A stretch of 64,000 nt of DNA from Deltaproteobacteria bacterium (GTDB lineage Bacteria > Desulfobacterota > Desulfobulbia > Desulfobulbales > Desulfocapsaceae): the NCBI GenBank assembly GCA_026388715.1, contig JAPLJF010000032.1:1-64000 (forward strand), read 5' to 3'. The position numbers and the translations under genes are program-made. Shown here one piece after another: positions 28,114 through 36,968 of this stretch. The notes below the pieces were generated by a model. It was not told the DNA's origin, did no database searches, and saw only the letters and a list, made by a program, of their open reading frames with translations. Position 1 is the stretch's first letter, and the number at the start of each line of letters is the position of its first letter.

Positions 28114-28875
28114 TCAAGACGGATGCTGCTGGGAAGATACTGATGGCGTTTTCTTCAGTCCGCGAATTCTGTTATAGATGGCCATGCTGGGTCCAGAGGC
28201 GGTATAGAGCACAAAGATCAGAAAGAGCATGACCTCATGTTCCGACGCGATCAGGATAAAGAGGAGCAACATCCCGACCAGGATCTGAAAGGTTCGGAAG
28301 CGACCAGGCTTCGGGTTTTTGAAGCTGAGGTACTTGTGGGTGGAGACCATCAGGTAGGAGAGCAGATAGACAAGCAGCAGCAGAGAGATGTGCTTGACCT
28401 CGCCGGTGATGCCAAGATAATGGCAAAACAGGACGCTGGTGACAATCATGGCCGCAGCGGCAGGGCAAGGCAGGCCGACGAAATCCTTGGTGGCTGATTT
28501 CGTATCCTGAGAGTTGAAACGGGCCAGACGCAATGAGGTCATGGCCACATAGAGAAATGCTGCCAGCCAACCATAACGGCCATATTGATGCAGGGCCCAG
28601 AGATAGGCCAGGAGTCCGGGGGCAACGCCAAAGGAGACCATGTCGCACAGTGAATCCAGCTCCACCCCGAATTGACTGGTGGTTCTGGTCATCCGGGCGA
28701 CCCGGCCGTCAAGGGCATCAAATATGGCCGCGACTAGGATGGCGATGGCTGCGTTCATGAAATCTTTATTGACAGAGGCAATCATGGAATAAAATCCACA
28801 AAAAAGACTGGCAAGGGTGAACATGCAGGGAAGTGGGTAAAACTTTGTACTTATTTCTGGTTGATTATCTGGCAT
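28114..28875 (-). CDS. pssA: CDP-diacylglycerol-serine O-phosphatidyltransferase
   Basis: 253 residues with several membrane helices and the CDP-alcohol phosphotransferase signature DALDGRVARMTRTTSQFGVELDSLCD (D-G-x2-A-R-x8-G-x3-D-x3-D spread over 26 residues). It makes phosphatidylserine, which the psd product encoded next converts to phosphatidylethanolamine. A CAGGAGCG ribosome site lies 10 bases upstream of the ATG at 28875. Confidence 0.93.
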   Translation of the reverse strand: MPDNQPEISTKFYPLPCMFTLASLFCGFYSMIASVNKDFMNAAIAILVAAIFDALDGRVARMTRTTSQFGVELDSLCDMVSFGVAPGLLAYLWALHQYGRYGWLAAFLYVAMTSLRLARFNSQDTKSATKDFVGLPCPAAAAMIVTSVLFCHYLGITGEVKHISLLLLVYLLSYLMVSTHKYLSFKNPKPGRFRTFQILVGMLLLFILIASEHEVMLFLIFVLYTASGPSMAIYNRIRGLKKTPSVSSQQHPS

Positions 28876-29073
28876 GATAGATTCGCTCCTGTGAGGATGG
28901 TGTCAAGGAACTGCTGGAAAAAGGTGGTTGTGCATGGTGGCGCGGGTTCTCTTTTCCCGTTATGCTTTCTGTTTAGGAGCCGTACGAAATAATCTTGCAT
29001 TTTTGATCTGTTTGTTACGACTCCATCTGCCGTTTCTGCCGTCCAGATGATATTGTTCTCTTTTTACAACGGC

Positions 29074-29718
29074 TCAGGGAAGATAGCCAAGTACTGTCTC
29101 GCCCGCCCTTACTTTCTGGCCGATTGCAATTTCAAGCTGGGTCTGGGTGGGGATGTAGAGATCAACGCGGGAGCCAAAACGGATCAGGCCGAAACGCTGG
29201 CCGCGCCGAACCTGATCGTCCACTTCCAGCCAGCAGACAATTCTTCTGGCGATAAGTCCTGCCACCTGGACAAAGGCCAGCCGGTTTCCTCGCGCGCAAC
29301 TGAGAATGGTGGCGCAATGTTCATTGTACAGCGCCCCGCGGTCGCTGTCTGCTGAATAAAATTTCCCGGGAGTATAGAGAATCTTCTCAACGGTGCCGCT
29401 CACCGGGACCCGGTTGACATGGACGTTAAAGACGTTCATGAAGATGGAGATCTTATACACCTGGCCCAGGAGATATTGGTCGTCAATGATCTTTTCGATC
29501 AGGATGACCTTGCCATCAGCCGGAGAAATCAAGGCATCTTCGCTGATGGGGCCGATGCGTTCCGGGTCACGGAAAAAGCAGATGATAAAGGTGGTCAACG
29601 CCAGTGCCGGCAGAGCGAGCAAGTCGTAGCCTAAAACCGCCAGGATAAGGGTGACAAAGGCGCTGAAGGCAATAAACGGATACCCCTCCTTGGCAATCGG
29701 GATCTGTGGGGATATCAT
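29074..29718 (-). CDS. psd: Phosphatidylserine decarboxylase (short, archaeal-type)
   Basis: 214 residues, the short Psd class. Two hydrophobic helices (about 15-48), then FNVHVNRVPVSGTV and, near the C terminus, RFGSRVDLYIP, where self-cleavage before Ser creates the pyruvoyl group. Works with PssA at the membrane to make phosphatidylethanolamine. The start overlaps the ilvH stop (ATGA), coupling lipid and amino-acid genes in one transcript. Confidence 0.93.
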   Translation of the reverse strand: MISPQIPIAKEGYPFIAFSAFVTLILAVLGYDLLALPALALTTFIICFFRDPERIGPISEDALISPADGKVILIEKIIDDQYLLGQVYKISIFMNVFNVHVNRVPVSGTVEKILYTPGKFYSADSDRGALYNEHCATILSCARGNRLAFVQVAGLIARRIVCWLEVDDQVRRGQRFGLIRFGSRVDLYIPTQTQLEIAIGQKVRAGETVLGYLP

Positions 29719-30197
29719 TTTTTGCTGGCCCTGGCCATGGCAATAGTGCCGGTGCGGACGATCTCCTGAATGCCGATTGGCTTCAGGATGTCAATAATGG
29801 CCTGGACCTTTGATGCCGACCCGGTCACCTCAACCGCATAGGATTTGGGACTGACATCGACGACCTTCCCCCGGAAGATATCAATGACCCGCAGAACCTC
29901 GGCCCTGGTCTGGGCCTCGGCCTTGACCCGGATCAGGACCATCTCCCGCTCCACATACTCGCTGTCGCTGATATCGGTAACCTTGATGACATCAATGAGT
30001 TTGTGGAGCTGTTTGGTTATCTGCTCAATAATGGCCTCGTCGCCGCGGGTGACCAGGGTCAGGCAGGAGATGGTGGGTTCCAGGGTCTCGGCGACACTGA
30101 GGCTTTCGATGTTAAAGCCGCGGCCACTGAACAGACCGGTGACCCTGGAAAGCACTCCCGGCTTATTTTGAAGAAGTACGGAAATTGTATGTTTCAT
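29715..30197 (-). CDS. ilvH: Acetolactate synthase small (regulatory) subunit
   Basis: 160 residues from M-K-H-T-I-S-V-L-L-Q-N-K-P-G-V-L-S-R-V. The N-terminal ACT domain includes LFSGRGFNIESLSV, the valine-binding region; the second half is the ALS_ss_C domain ending with the GTIAMAR motif. The frame is open further upstream, but this ATG is the family start. It confers valine feedback on the large subunit encoded just before it. Confidence 0.94.
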   Translation of the reverse strand: MKHTISVLLQNKPGVLSRVTGLFSGRGFNIESLSVAETLEPTISCLTLVTRGDEAIIEQITKQLHKLIDVIKVTDISDSEYVEREMVLIRVKAEAQTRAEVLRVIDIFRGKVVDVSPKSYAVEVTGSASKVQAIIDILKPIGIQEIVRTGTIAMARASKK

Positions 30198-30276
30198 CTG
30201 TTTGTCCTGTGCAAAGGAGATCTCTAAGGGAGTGGGCTTCCCTGATTTTTTCAGTAAATAAGGCGCCGGATCGGGC

Positions 30277-31977
30277 TTAGACCAGAAGCATCTCGGTGGT
30301 GGCCTTTCCTGCCGGTACCATCGGGAAAACACATTCTTCCCGGGCAATGACAAAGTCCATGATAACCGTATTGTTGCTGGCCAGGGCCTCTTTGATCACC
30401 GCCTCCACCTCGCTTTTCTTGGTGGCCCGTAACCCGACCGCGCCGTATGCTTGAGCCAGCAGCACAAAGTCGGGGGTAACCTCCATGACGGTTCCGGCGT
30501 AGCGTTTATTGTAGAAAAGTTCCTGCCACTGCCGCACCATCCCCAGGTAATTATTATTGAGAATGGCAATCTTGACCGGACACTTATACTGTTTGGCCGT
30601 GGCCAGTTCCTGGATATTCATCTGGATGGAACCGTCACCCGCCACATCAATAACTGTTTTTTCGGGAAATGCCATCTTGGCGCCGATAGCGGCAGGCAAA
30701 CCATAACCCATGGTGCCGAGTCCGCCGGAAGTGGCCCATTGGCGTGGTTTGTTGAACTTGTAAAACTGGGCGGCCCACATCTGATTCTGGCCAACCTCGG
30801 TGGTGATAATGGCATCACCATGGGTGAGTTCGTCAAGCTTTTCGATAACATATTGGGGCTTGATGATTTCCCCTTCATCAAGGTACGACATGGGGTGTTT
30901 TTTTGTCCACTCGTCAATGGTTGCGCGCCATGGTTCATGGCTTGCCGCCACCTGATCCCGGTTGAAATCGCTGGCGGTGTTGAACCAGGTGTTCATGGCG
31001 TTGAGGGCATGTTTACAGTCGGCGACAATAGGGATGTCAACCTTGACATTTTTACTGATTGAGGTGGGATCGATATCAATATGGATGATGGTGGCATGGG
31101 GGGCAAAGGCGTCGAGCCGGCCGGTTACCCGGTCATCAAAGCGGGCGCCGACGGCAATCAGGAGGTCACTGTGGGCAACGGCCATGTTGGCGGTATAACT
31201 GCCATGCATGCCGAGCATGCCCATGGACAGCGGGTCGCTGCCGGGAAAACCGCCAAGGCCCATCAAGGTCATGGTGACCGGGATGTTGAGTTTTCTGGCC
31301 AGCTCAGTCAGTTCTTCGCTGGCATTGGATAAAATGACACCGCCGCCGACATAGAGTACCGGATTCTTGGCCTTGATGATCTGTTTACATGCCTTCTCTA
31401 TCTGGCCTGGGTGTGGCTCATAGGTGGGCTGATAGGTCTGCATCCGGATTGGCTTTTTCTCGGGAAAGTCAATCATCTTGGCGACAATATCCTTGGGCAG
31501 ATCGACCAGTACCGGACCTGGACGGCCGGTGCGGGCGATGTGGAAGGCCTCGCGCAGGGTGGGTACCAGGTCTTTGGCGTCTTTCACCAGATAATTATGT
31601 TTGGTGCAGGGGCGGGTGATGCCGACGATATCCACCTCCTGGAAGGCATCATTGCCGATCAGAGCTGTGGGCACCTGACCGGTGAGGATAACCATGGGGA
31701 TGGAGTCCATATAGGCCGTGGCAATGGCCGTTACGCCATTGGTAGCACCCGGGCCTGACGTGAGCAGGGCGACACCGACTTCGCCGGTTACCCTGGCCAG
31801 GCCGTCAGCCGCATGGACGGCGCCTTGTTCGTGGCGGACGAGTACATTCGTGATATCGGAATCCATCAGGGCGTCAAAGAGATCAATGACCGCGCCGCCG
31901 GGGAAACCAAAAATGATTTTTACGCCTTCTTCCTGAAGGCATCGTATAATAGCTTGTGAACCGCTAATTTTTTCCAT
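30277..31977 (-). CDS. ilvB: Acetolactate synthase large subunit
   Basis: 566-residue thiamine-diphosphate enzyme, first common step of valine, leucine and isoleucine synthesis. IIFGFPGGAVIDLFDAL, RHEQGAVHAADGLAR with the catalytic Glu, LTSGPGATNGVTAIATAY, FAD-region motifs, and the ThDP signature GDGSIQMNIQELATAKQY with NNNYLGMVRQWQELFY. The ATG at 31977 is chosen over one six codons upstream because GGAAGAGG precedes it. Operon with ilvH and psd. Confidence 0.95.
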   Translation of the reverse strand: MEKISGSQAIIRCLQEEGVKIIFGFPGGAVIDLFDALMDSDITNVLVRHEQGAVHAADGLARVTGEVGVALLTSGPGATNGVTAIATAYMDSIPMVILTGQVPTALIGNDAFQEVDIVGITRPCTKHNYLVKDAKDLVPTLREAFHIARTGRPGPVLVDLPKDIVAKMIDFPEKKPIRMQTYQPTYEPHPGQIEKACKQIIKAKNPVLYVGGGVILSNASEELTELARKLNIPVTMTLMGLGGFPGSDPLSMGMLGMHGSYTANMAVAHSDLLIAVGARFDDRVTGRLDAFAPHATIIHIDIDPTSISKNVKVDIPIVADCKHALNAMNTWFNTASDFNRDQVAASHEPWRATIDEWTKKHPMSYLDEGEIIKPQYVIEKLDELTHGDAIITTEVGQNQMWAAQFYKFNKPRQWATSGGLGTMGYGLPAAIGAKMAFPEKTVIDVAGDGSIQMNIQELATAKQYKCPVKIAILNNNYLGMVRQWQELFYNKRYAGTVMEVTPDFVLLAQAYGAVGLRATKKSEVEAVIKEALASNNTVIMDFVIAREECVFPMVPAGKATTEMLLV

Positions 31978-32313
31978 GAAGCCTCTTCCTTTCATTTATT
32001 GAGGTTTTTCAGAAAAGTTGACAATCTTGCAAAAAAATCTCTGAGCTTGCCTGCTTTGATTCCAGTAAAATAACTATATTCATAGTCGGCATCAGGTGTA
32101 GTCCCCAGACTCAAATCCAACCAGAATATAATAATATAATTATGCCAAAATAATATGTAAAGAACCAGTTTATATATCTATGAACAGGAATAATGTCAAG
32201 AATGAAGGTTGCTTCTGGGAATAATTCCTTGAATGCTCTCTCTGTCGATAAAACATTGAAGCGGGTGACTGGTAGAGACGTTGTCCTGGCAGGAAAAGAT
32301 ATGAAAAAGTTGC
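31978..32313. other. Intergenic region between divergent ilvB and leuA
   Basis: About 340 bases of AT-rich DNA ahead of ilvB (minus) and the leu promoter (plus). Open frames on the minus strand are short and not protein-like. It probably holds the ilvB promoter, but I cannot place it with confidence. Confidence 0.4.
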
Positions 32314-32341
32314 TTGACAAGGATCGGTGATCGAGTTTAAT
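32314..32341 (+). promoter_or_regulatory. Promoter of the leu leader and leuA
   Basis: TTGACA (32314-32319) and TTTAAT (32336-32341) with 16 bases between them. It lies about 45 bases before the leader peptide start. Confidence 0.6.
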
Positions 32342-32387
32342 TTACTGGTACTCTTGTAAACAATTCTATTTTTGTGGATTATAAATA

Positions 32388-32468
32388 ATGACTGCTTACT
32401 TTTCTCTCTCACTGCTGCTATTAGGCGCTCTTCCAGTTCGGGCTGTGGCAGGGATAATGAAATTCTGA
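32388..32468 (+). CDS. leuL: Leucine leader peptide (attenuator)
   Basis: A 26-codon ORF beginning M-T-A-Y-F and running SLSLLLLGALPVRAVAGI, with four Leu codons in a row (CTG CTG CTA TTA) and two more close by. The pattern closely resembles Escherichia coli LeuL, which has GLLLLNAFIVRGRPVGGI. It is followed after 26 bases by a terminator hairpin and then leuA. When charged leucyl-tRNA is scarce, ribosome stalling at these codons should block the terminator. Too short for most gene finders. Confidence 0.75.
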   Translation: MTAYFSLSLLLLGALPVRAVAGIMKF

Positions 32469-32494
32469 TTGTTTGCAAATAACCAGTAAATCCC

Positions 32495-32527
32495 AAGGCC
32501 GCGGTTCAAAACCCCGGCCTTTTTTTA
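32495..32527 (+). terminator. Attenuator terminator of leuA
   Basis: AAGGCCG pairs with CGGCCTT, plus GG with CC around a TTCAAAA loop, followed by TTTTTTATTT. Sits between the leader peptide and leuA, as expected for transcription attenuation. Confidence 0.75.
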
Positions 32528-32528
32528 T

Positions 32529-32582
32529 TTAGGTGCCGTTATGAAATAAGCAATGCCTTTTTGCTTATTTTATTACGGCACC
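32529..32582. repeat. Palindromic repeat, AGGTGCCGT family, copy 1
   Basis: Arms AGGTGCCGTTATGAAATAAG and CTTATTTTATTACGGCACCT, nearly perfect inverted repeats. Related hairpins with the same tips occur at 39117-39177 and 39228-39283. Confidence 0.7.
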
Positions 32583-32584
32583 TT

Positions 32585-32636
32585 ATGCCGCTTCAAAGAA
32601 ACAGCCATTTTTTTACGGCTGTTTCTTTGAGCGGTG
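32585..32636. repeat. Hairpin with 17-base arms upstream of leuA
   Basis: CGCTTCAAAGAAACAGCC and GGCTGTTTCTTTGAGCG flank a T-rich loop. Directly adjacent to the AGGTGCCGT repeat. May be a second repeat of the same class or a structure in the leuA leader. Confidence 0.6.
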
Positions 32637-32711
32637 TCTGGTAGATAATACGGACAAGCCGTTGTAATAAAATAACATCGTCGTCAGGATATTAGAGGCG
32701 GCATAAGGAGT

Positions 32712-34406
32712 TTGAAGGTCATGAATCCTGATGCAGTGAAAAAGTATCGTCCCTATCCCCGGTTGGATCTGCCAACCCGTTCCTGGCCTGCAAAAACCAT
32801 CACCAAGGCCCCTGACTGGTGCAGTGTTGATCTGCGTGACGGCAATCAGGCCCTGATTCAGCCCATGAACCTTGAGGAGAAACTGGATCTTTTTCAACTT
32901 CTTGTGGATATCGGCTTTAAAGAGATCGAGATTGGTTTTCCCTCGGCCTCCCAGGTGGAGTTTGATTTTGCCCGGACGCTCATTGAAAAGGGGCTGATAC
33001 CCGAAGATGTGACTATCCAGATCCTGACCCCGGCTCGGGAACATCTTATCAAAAGGAGCTTTGAGGCCCTGAAAGGGGCGAGGCGCGCCATTGTTCATCT
33101 CTATAATTCGACCTCCACCCTCCAGCGTCGTGTTGTCTTTCAGATGAACAGGGCGGAGATCACCGCCCTCGCGATTGAGGGGGCGCGTCTGATCAGGGAT
33201 GAGGCGGCAGTCTATCCCGAGACCTCTTTCCGGTATGAGTATTCTCCGGAAAGTTTCACCGGGACTGAACTCGATTTTGCCCTTGCGATCTGCGAGGCGG
33301 TCATGGCGGTGTGGAAGCCGACCCCGGAGAACAGGGTGATCATCAATCTCCCGGCCACCGTCGAGATGGCGACCCCCAATGTCTATGCCGATCAGATCGA
33401 GTGGTTCTGCCGGAACATGAAGCACCGGGATTGCGCCATTATCAGCCTCCATGCCCACAATGATCGCGGCTGCGCCGTTGCCGCCACTGAGCTTGCATTG
33501 ATGGCCGGTGGTGACCGGGTGGAGGGGACCCTGTTTGGCAACGGGGAGCGTACCGGCAATGTCGATATCATCACCCTGGCGTTGAATATGTTTACGCAGG
33601 GGGTCAATCCCGGGTTGAATCTCCATGATATCAACCGGGTGATCGATGTCTCCGAGCGGGTGACCCGCATTCCGGTGCATGTCCGTCATCCCTATGCCGG
33701 CGAGCTGGTCTATACCGCATTTTCCGGCTCCCACCAGGATGCCATCAACAAGGGAATGAACGCCTTTGATACCACCGCTGACGGGGTATGGGCGGTTCCC
33801 TATCTGCCCATTGATCCCAGGGATGTCGGGCGGAGCTATGAGTCCATTATCCGCATCAACAGTCAGTCAGGCAAGGGCGGGGTCGCCTATGTCATGGACC
33901 GGGAGTTTGGCTTCAAGATGCCCAAGGAGATGCATCCTGAGTTTGGAGCGGTCATCCAGAAGCTCACTGACCGCGAGGGCCGGGAGTTGCAGATGGCCGA
34001 GGTCTGGACCGCCTTTAAGGAAGAGTATCTGAGCGTTGTCCGTCCTTATGGCCTGATCAGCTTCAATGTCATGAAGCGACATGTGGATACTGAAGAAGAA
34101 AGCTCTTCCGCCGATGTTGAGGCGGTCATCAGTGTCAACGGCGAGGCCAAAGCAATATCCGCCACCGGCAATGGCCCGCTGGATGCCTTTAGCACCGCCC
34201 TGAAACAGGGACTGGGGTGTGAGTTTAATCTGTGCGGCTATCATGAACACGCCCTGACCAAGGGCTCCAGCTCCAAGGCGGTCGCCTATATCGAGACGGA
34301 ATATCCCGACGGCAGGAGGTTCTGGGGGGCAGGGGTCGATACGGATATCATTATCGCCTCGATCAAGGCCATGCTGAGCAGCTTGAACCGGGCTGCCAGG
34401 TTGTAA
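32712..34406 (+). CDS. leuA: 2-isopropylmalate synthase (LeuA2 type)
   Basis: 564 residues, the longer LeuA class. Start KKYRPYPRLDLPTRSWP is typical of this class; DLRDGNQALIQPM carries the metal-binding Asp, HAHNDRGCAVAATELALMAG the His pair, and GNGERTGNVDIITLALN the C-terminal signature of the TIM barrel. The last 140 residues form the leucine-binding regulatory domain. It condenses acetyl-CoA with 2-oxoisovalerate. Controlled by the attenuator at 32388-32527. Confidence 0.95.
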   Translation: MKVMNPDAVKKYRPYPRLDLPTRSWPAKTITKAPDWCSVDLRDGNQALIQPMNLEEKLDLFQLLVDIGFKEIEIGFPSASQVEFDFARTLIEKGLIPEDVTIQILTPAREHLIKRSFEALKGARRAIVHLYNSTSTLQRRVVFQMNRAEITALAIEGARLIRDEAAVYPETSFRYEYSPESFTGTELDFALAICEAVMAVWKPTPENRVIINLPATVEMATPNVYADQIEWFCRNMKHRDCAIISLHAHNDRGCAVAATELALMAGGDRVEGTLFGNGERTGNVDIITLALNMFTQGVNPGLNLHDINRVIDVSERVTRIPVHVRHPYAGELVYTAFSGSHQDAINKGMNAFDTTADGVWAVPYLPIDPRDVGRSYESIIRINSQSGKGGVAYVMDREFGFKMPKEMHPEFGAVIQKLTDREGRELQMAEVWTAFKEEYLSVVRPYGLISFNVMKRHVDTEEESSSADVEAVISVNGEAKAISATGNGPLDAFSTALKQGLGCEFNLCGYHEHALTKGSSSKAVAYIETEYPDGRRFWGAGVDTDIIIASIKAMLSSLNRAARL

Positions 34407-34431
34407 GAGTTCATTGATGTCAGGATGTTCG

Positions 34432-34459
34432 AAGTCGCGCCGATAAGCGCCGACTTCGA
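34432..34459. repeat. Hairpin between leuA and cupin gene
   Basis: CGAAGTCG and CGACTTCG form perfect 8-base arms around a GC-rich loop. No T run follows, so a repeat or processing site is as likely as a terminator. Confidence 0.4.
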
Positions 34460-34496
34460 GCTCGCTTGCCGGCAAAATACTCAAAAGGAGAAAAAG

Positions 34497-34814
34497 ATGA
34501 AGATTATCCATCTGGCTGAGACCAGGACCTTTGACGAAAAAGGTTTGAAGCGGTTCTTGCTCCATGATGCACCTTATTTCAGGATCTTGAATTTCAACCT
34601 GCAGGCGGGGCAGATCTTTCCGGTGCACCACCATCCCGCCGAAGGGCAGGTGAGTATCCAGGTCGTTGAGGGAAGCGGCCAGTTTCTGGGGGAAGACGGG
34701 GCAGCGATTCCTGCCGTGGCCGGTGATATCCTGGTCTGTGATATCAGCGAGCCGCATGGGGTTAAAGCCGATACGGATATGCGCATCCTGGTCACCATTG
34801 CCCCTCCTTTTTGA
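34497..34814 (+). CDS. Small cupin-domain protein
   Basis: 105 residues from the ATG at 34497, which has an AAGGAG ribosome site. Conserved cupin metal motif 1 is HHHPAEGQVSIQVVEG and motif 2 is DISEPHGVKADTD; histidines and Glu/Gln for metal binding are present. Single-domain cupins bind metal and sense or bind small ligands; the function here cannot be deduced. It sits between leuA and a converging selenoprotein gene. Confidence 0.8.
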   Translation: MKIIHLAETRTFDEKGLKRFLLHDAPYFRILNFNLQAGQIFPVHHHPAEGQVSIQVVEGSGQFLGEDGAAIPAVAGDILVCDISEPHGVKADTDMRILVTIAPPF

Positions 34815-34849
34815 AAGAAAAAAATGAGGTTGAATAGAGAACCTGGATT

Positions 34850-35107
34850 TTATGGCCGCAGGTTTACCTCTTCCAGAAACCCCTGAATTTTCTCGCGGCT
34901 GAGAAAAAAGCCGGTCAGGGTCGTGTTGCCACTTTTCAGGGTGGGGATAAAGCGAACACCATCCTTCCAGGCCCGCAGAGGGTTGGTGACAATATCTACT
35001 TCTTCAACATGGATGTCAGGCTTGCTGTCGATTAACTCATACAGAGTTTTACGGGCCATGTGGCACCGTGGTCAAAGGGCTGAACGGTAAAGAGTGATAT
35101 TGATCAT
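34850..35107 (-). CDS. Glutaredoxin/thioredoxin-fold selenoprotein with U-P-R-C motif
   Basis: Read through an in-frame TGA at 35072-35074, the minus strand encodes 85 residues starting M-I-N-I-T-L-Y-R-S-A-L-U-P-R-C-H-M-A-R-K. The Sec falls exactly where glutaredoxin-like proteins have the first Cys of CPxC. The rest (EVDIVTNPLRAW, RFIPTLKSGNTTLTGF with cis-Pro) is the thioredoxin fold. AGGAG lies 10 bases before the ATG at 35107. Just after the UGA, GG-U-GCC pairs with GGC-CC around ACAU with a bulged U, a candidate SECIS. A gene caller would wrongly start at Met17. Likely a thiol/selenol oxidoreductase. Confidence 0.75.
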
Positions 35108-35249
35108 GGGAGAGGCGCTCCTGCCTGCTGGTTTAAGCTATCCGATAGGGAGATGAATACTATTTGACGTTGCTTCCTCTGCAGGATACACTAAAAGAAA
35201 GGAATTATTCAAGGTACCTTCCTGTTAGTTTCATAATCTCTCCACTCAG

Positions 35250-36215
35250 GTGATTATGCGTCCCCCTCCTTTGTTAACCCTCATCACCGATTTGCGCTTC
35301 CTCGATCACGACACGGGTGGCGATCACCCCGAGATCCCGGCCCGGCTTCAGGCCATTTTTGCCACTCTGGAACAGAGCGATTGTTTCCCTTTCCTCGGTT
35401 TTCAGGGAACCCGTCCGGCAGAAAGGCAATGGCTGGCGGCAGCCCATGATGAGGGGTGGCTCTTTCGTTTTGAAGAGGCGGCTCTCTCCGGCAAGACCTC
35501 TATTGATCATCCTGACAACCAGATCTGTTATGATTCCTTTGAGGTGGCAACTCTGGCGGCTGGCGCCGGACTCACTGCCATTGATCTGCTGGAGCAGGGG
35601 CTGGCGGCAGCGGCTTTCTGTCTGGTGCGGCCTCCCGGTCATCATGCTGAGCGAATCAGGCCGTTTGGCTTCTGTTTTATCAATAACTGTGTGGTGGCGG
35701 CCCGCTACTGGCAACAGCACCATGGCCGGAAGCGGATTGTGGTCTTTGACTTTGATGCCCATCATGGCAATGGCATTCAATCTGCCTTTGAGCGCGAGGC
35801 GGATTCCTTGTATATCAGTATCCATGAGCATCCCAGTTTCAGCTATCCGGGAACCGGGTATGTCGATGAAAAAGGGTTTGGCGCCGGTCACGGCTCTATT
35901 CTTAACCTGCCGCTTTCTCCAGGCGCCGGTGATGAACAGTTTCTGGCGTTGCTTCATGGGCCGGTGGCAGATAAGATTGCCCAGTGGCGGCCTGATGCCA
36001 TGATTGTGGCGGCAGGATTTGATGGCCACAAGGCCGATGAGATGTCGGGTCTGCTCTATTCGACAGGGTTGTATGAAAAGATAGGGCAGAGTGTCCGCCG
36101 GTGGAGCAATATCTACTGCGACGGCAGATTGCTTTCCATTCTGGAGGGCGGGTATGAGTTGACGGTGCTGGGAGAATCGGTTGAGGCGTATGTGCAGGGA
36201 CTTCTATCGCGGTGA
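35250..36215 (+). CDS. Histone-deacetylase-family protein (AcuC-like deacetylase)
   Basis: 321-residue zinc hydrolase: GGDHPEIPARL at the start, LVRPPGHHAERIRPFGFCFIN with the paired His, VVFDFDAHHGNGIQSAF with Asp and His zinc ligands, YISIHEHPSFSYPGTG, and the later Asp ligand and Tyr region. Bacterial members remove acetyl groups from lysines or polyamines. The gene next door encodes a CBS-CBS-ACT protein like AcuB, and acyl-CoA enzymes follow, resembling acuABC. The start could be GTG 35250 or ATG 35256. Confidence 0.9.
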   Translation: MIMRPPPLLTLITDLRFLDHDTGGDHPEIPARLQAIFATLEQSDCFPFLGFQGTRPAERQWLAAAHDEGWLFRFEEAALSGKTSIDHPDNQICYDSFEVATLAAGAGLTAIDLLEQGLAAAAFCLVRPPGHHAERIRPFGFCFINNCVVAARYWQQHHGRKRIVVFDFDAHHGNGIQSAFEREADSLYISIHEHPSFSYPGTGYVDEKGFGAGHGSILNLPLSPGAGDEQFLALLHGPVADKIAQWRPDAMIVAAGFDGHKADEMSGLLYSTGLYEKIGQSVRRWSNIYCDGRLLSILEGGYELTVLGESVEAYVQGLLSR

Positions 36216-36292
36216 CTTTTTGTGGACGCCGTCAAGGGCCTCTTGGGATACGCATAAGATTATTGATTTCTAACTTTTTCTGAACAGATGCC

Positions 36293-36928
36293 ATGTATAT
36301 TTCCAGACATATGATCAAGGAACCGCTGACCGTAACGCCTGAGATGTCTCTTCCTGATGCCAGGCGTTTATTGACCGAAAATCATTTCCGGCATCTGCCG
36401 GTGGTGGATCGTGACGGGCAACTGGTCGGAATGATTACCGACCGGGATCTGCGTTCGGCCTATCCGTCTTCCATGCTCACCGAAAGTGAACGCCTTCTGG
36501 CCTATGAGCGGGTGGAGCAGGCGACGGTGGCTGATATCATGAGCACTGAGTGTGTCGGCCTGACCCCTGAATCGACCCTTGATGATGCCCTGCTTCTTTT
36601 TGATCGGGATCGGGTGGGGGCGCTGCCGGTCCTTGATAATGGCCGGGTGGTCGGCATCTTTTCCAACAGGGATCTGCTTGCGGCCTACAAGGAGCTTTTC
36701 GGGGTGGGCGAAAAGGGCTCGGTCTTGCTGGGGATTGAAGATGATGGGCAGGGCGGCCTCATGACCCGTATTGTCACCCTGCTGGAACGGCATGATATCC
36801 CCTTCACCCGTCTGTTGCGCATCCCTGATGCCGAACATGGGAACCGGATCTATCTGCGTCTGAATACCTTCAAGATTGCCTCTGTTGTCAACCTGCTGCG
36901 GGAGGCCGGGATTCGTCCGGCCTTGTGA
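36293..36928 (+). CDS. CBS-CBS-ACT domain protein (AcuB-like)
   Basis: 211 residues: two CBS domains (about 1-60 and 75-135; MITDRDLRSAYPS and GIFSNRDLLAAYKELF are the ends of each) followed by an ACT-like domain (LMTRIVTLLERHDIPFTRLL). This is the AcuB layout from the Bacillus acetoin-utilization operon, where acuC encodes a deacetylase. CBS pairs bind adenosine nucleotides, so this may report energy state to the acetyl-CoA enzymes that follow. 40 bases upstream of the synthetase gene. Confidence 0.85.
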   Translation: MYISRHMIKEPLTVTPEMSLPDARRLLTENHFRHLPVVDRDGQLVGMITDRDLRSAYPSSMLTESERLLAYERVEQATVADIMSTECVGLTPESTLDDALLLFDRDRVGALPVLDNGRVVGIFSNRDLLAAYKELFGVGEKGSVLLGIEDDGQGGLMTRIVTLLERHDIPFTRLLRIPDAEHGNRIYLRLNTFKIASVVNLLREAGIRPAL

Positions 36929-36968
36929 TTCTGTTTTTGAGACCAGCATTATTTTTTAAGGAGCTGAT

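Noticed and set aside
32170-32496. 108-codon minus-strand frame upstream of ilvB
   Set aside because: It overlaps the leucine leader and terminator and has poor protein character.
32613-33734. 373-codon minus-strand frame opposite leuA
   Set aside because: Shadow of the well-supported leuA gene; begins in a repeat and shows no family pattern.
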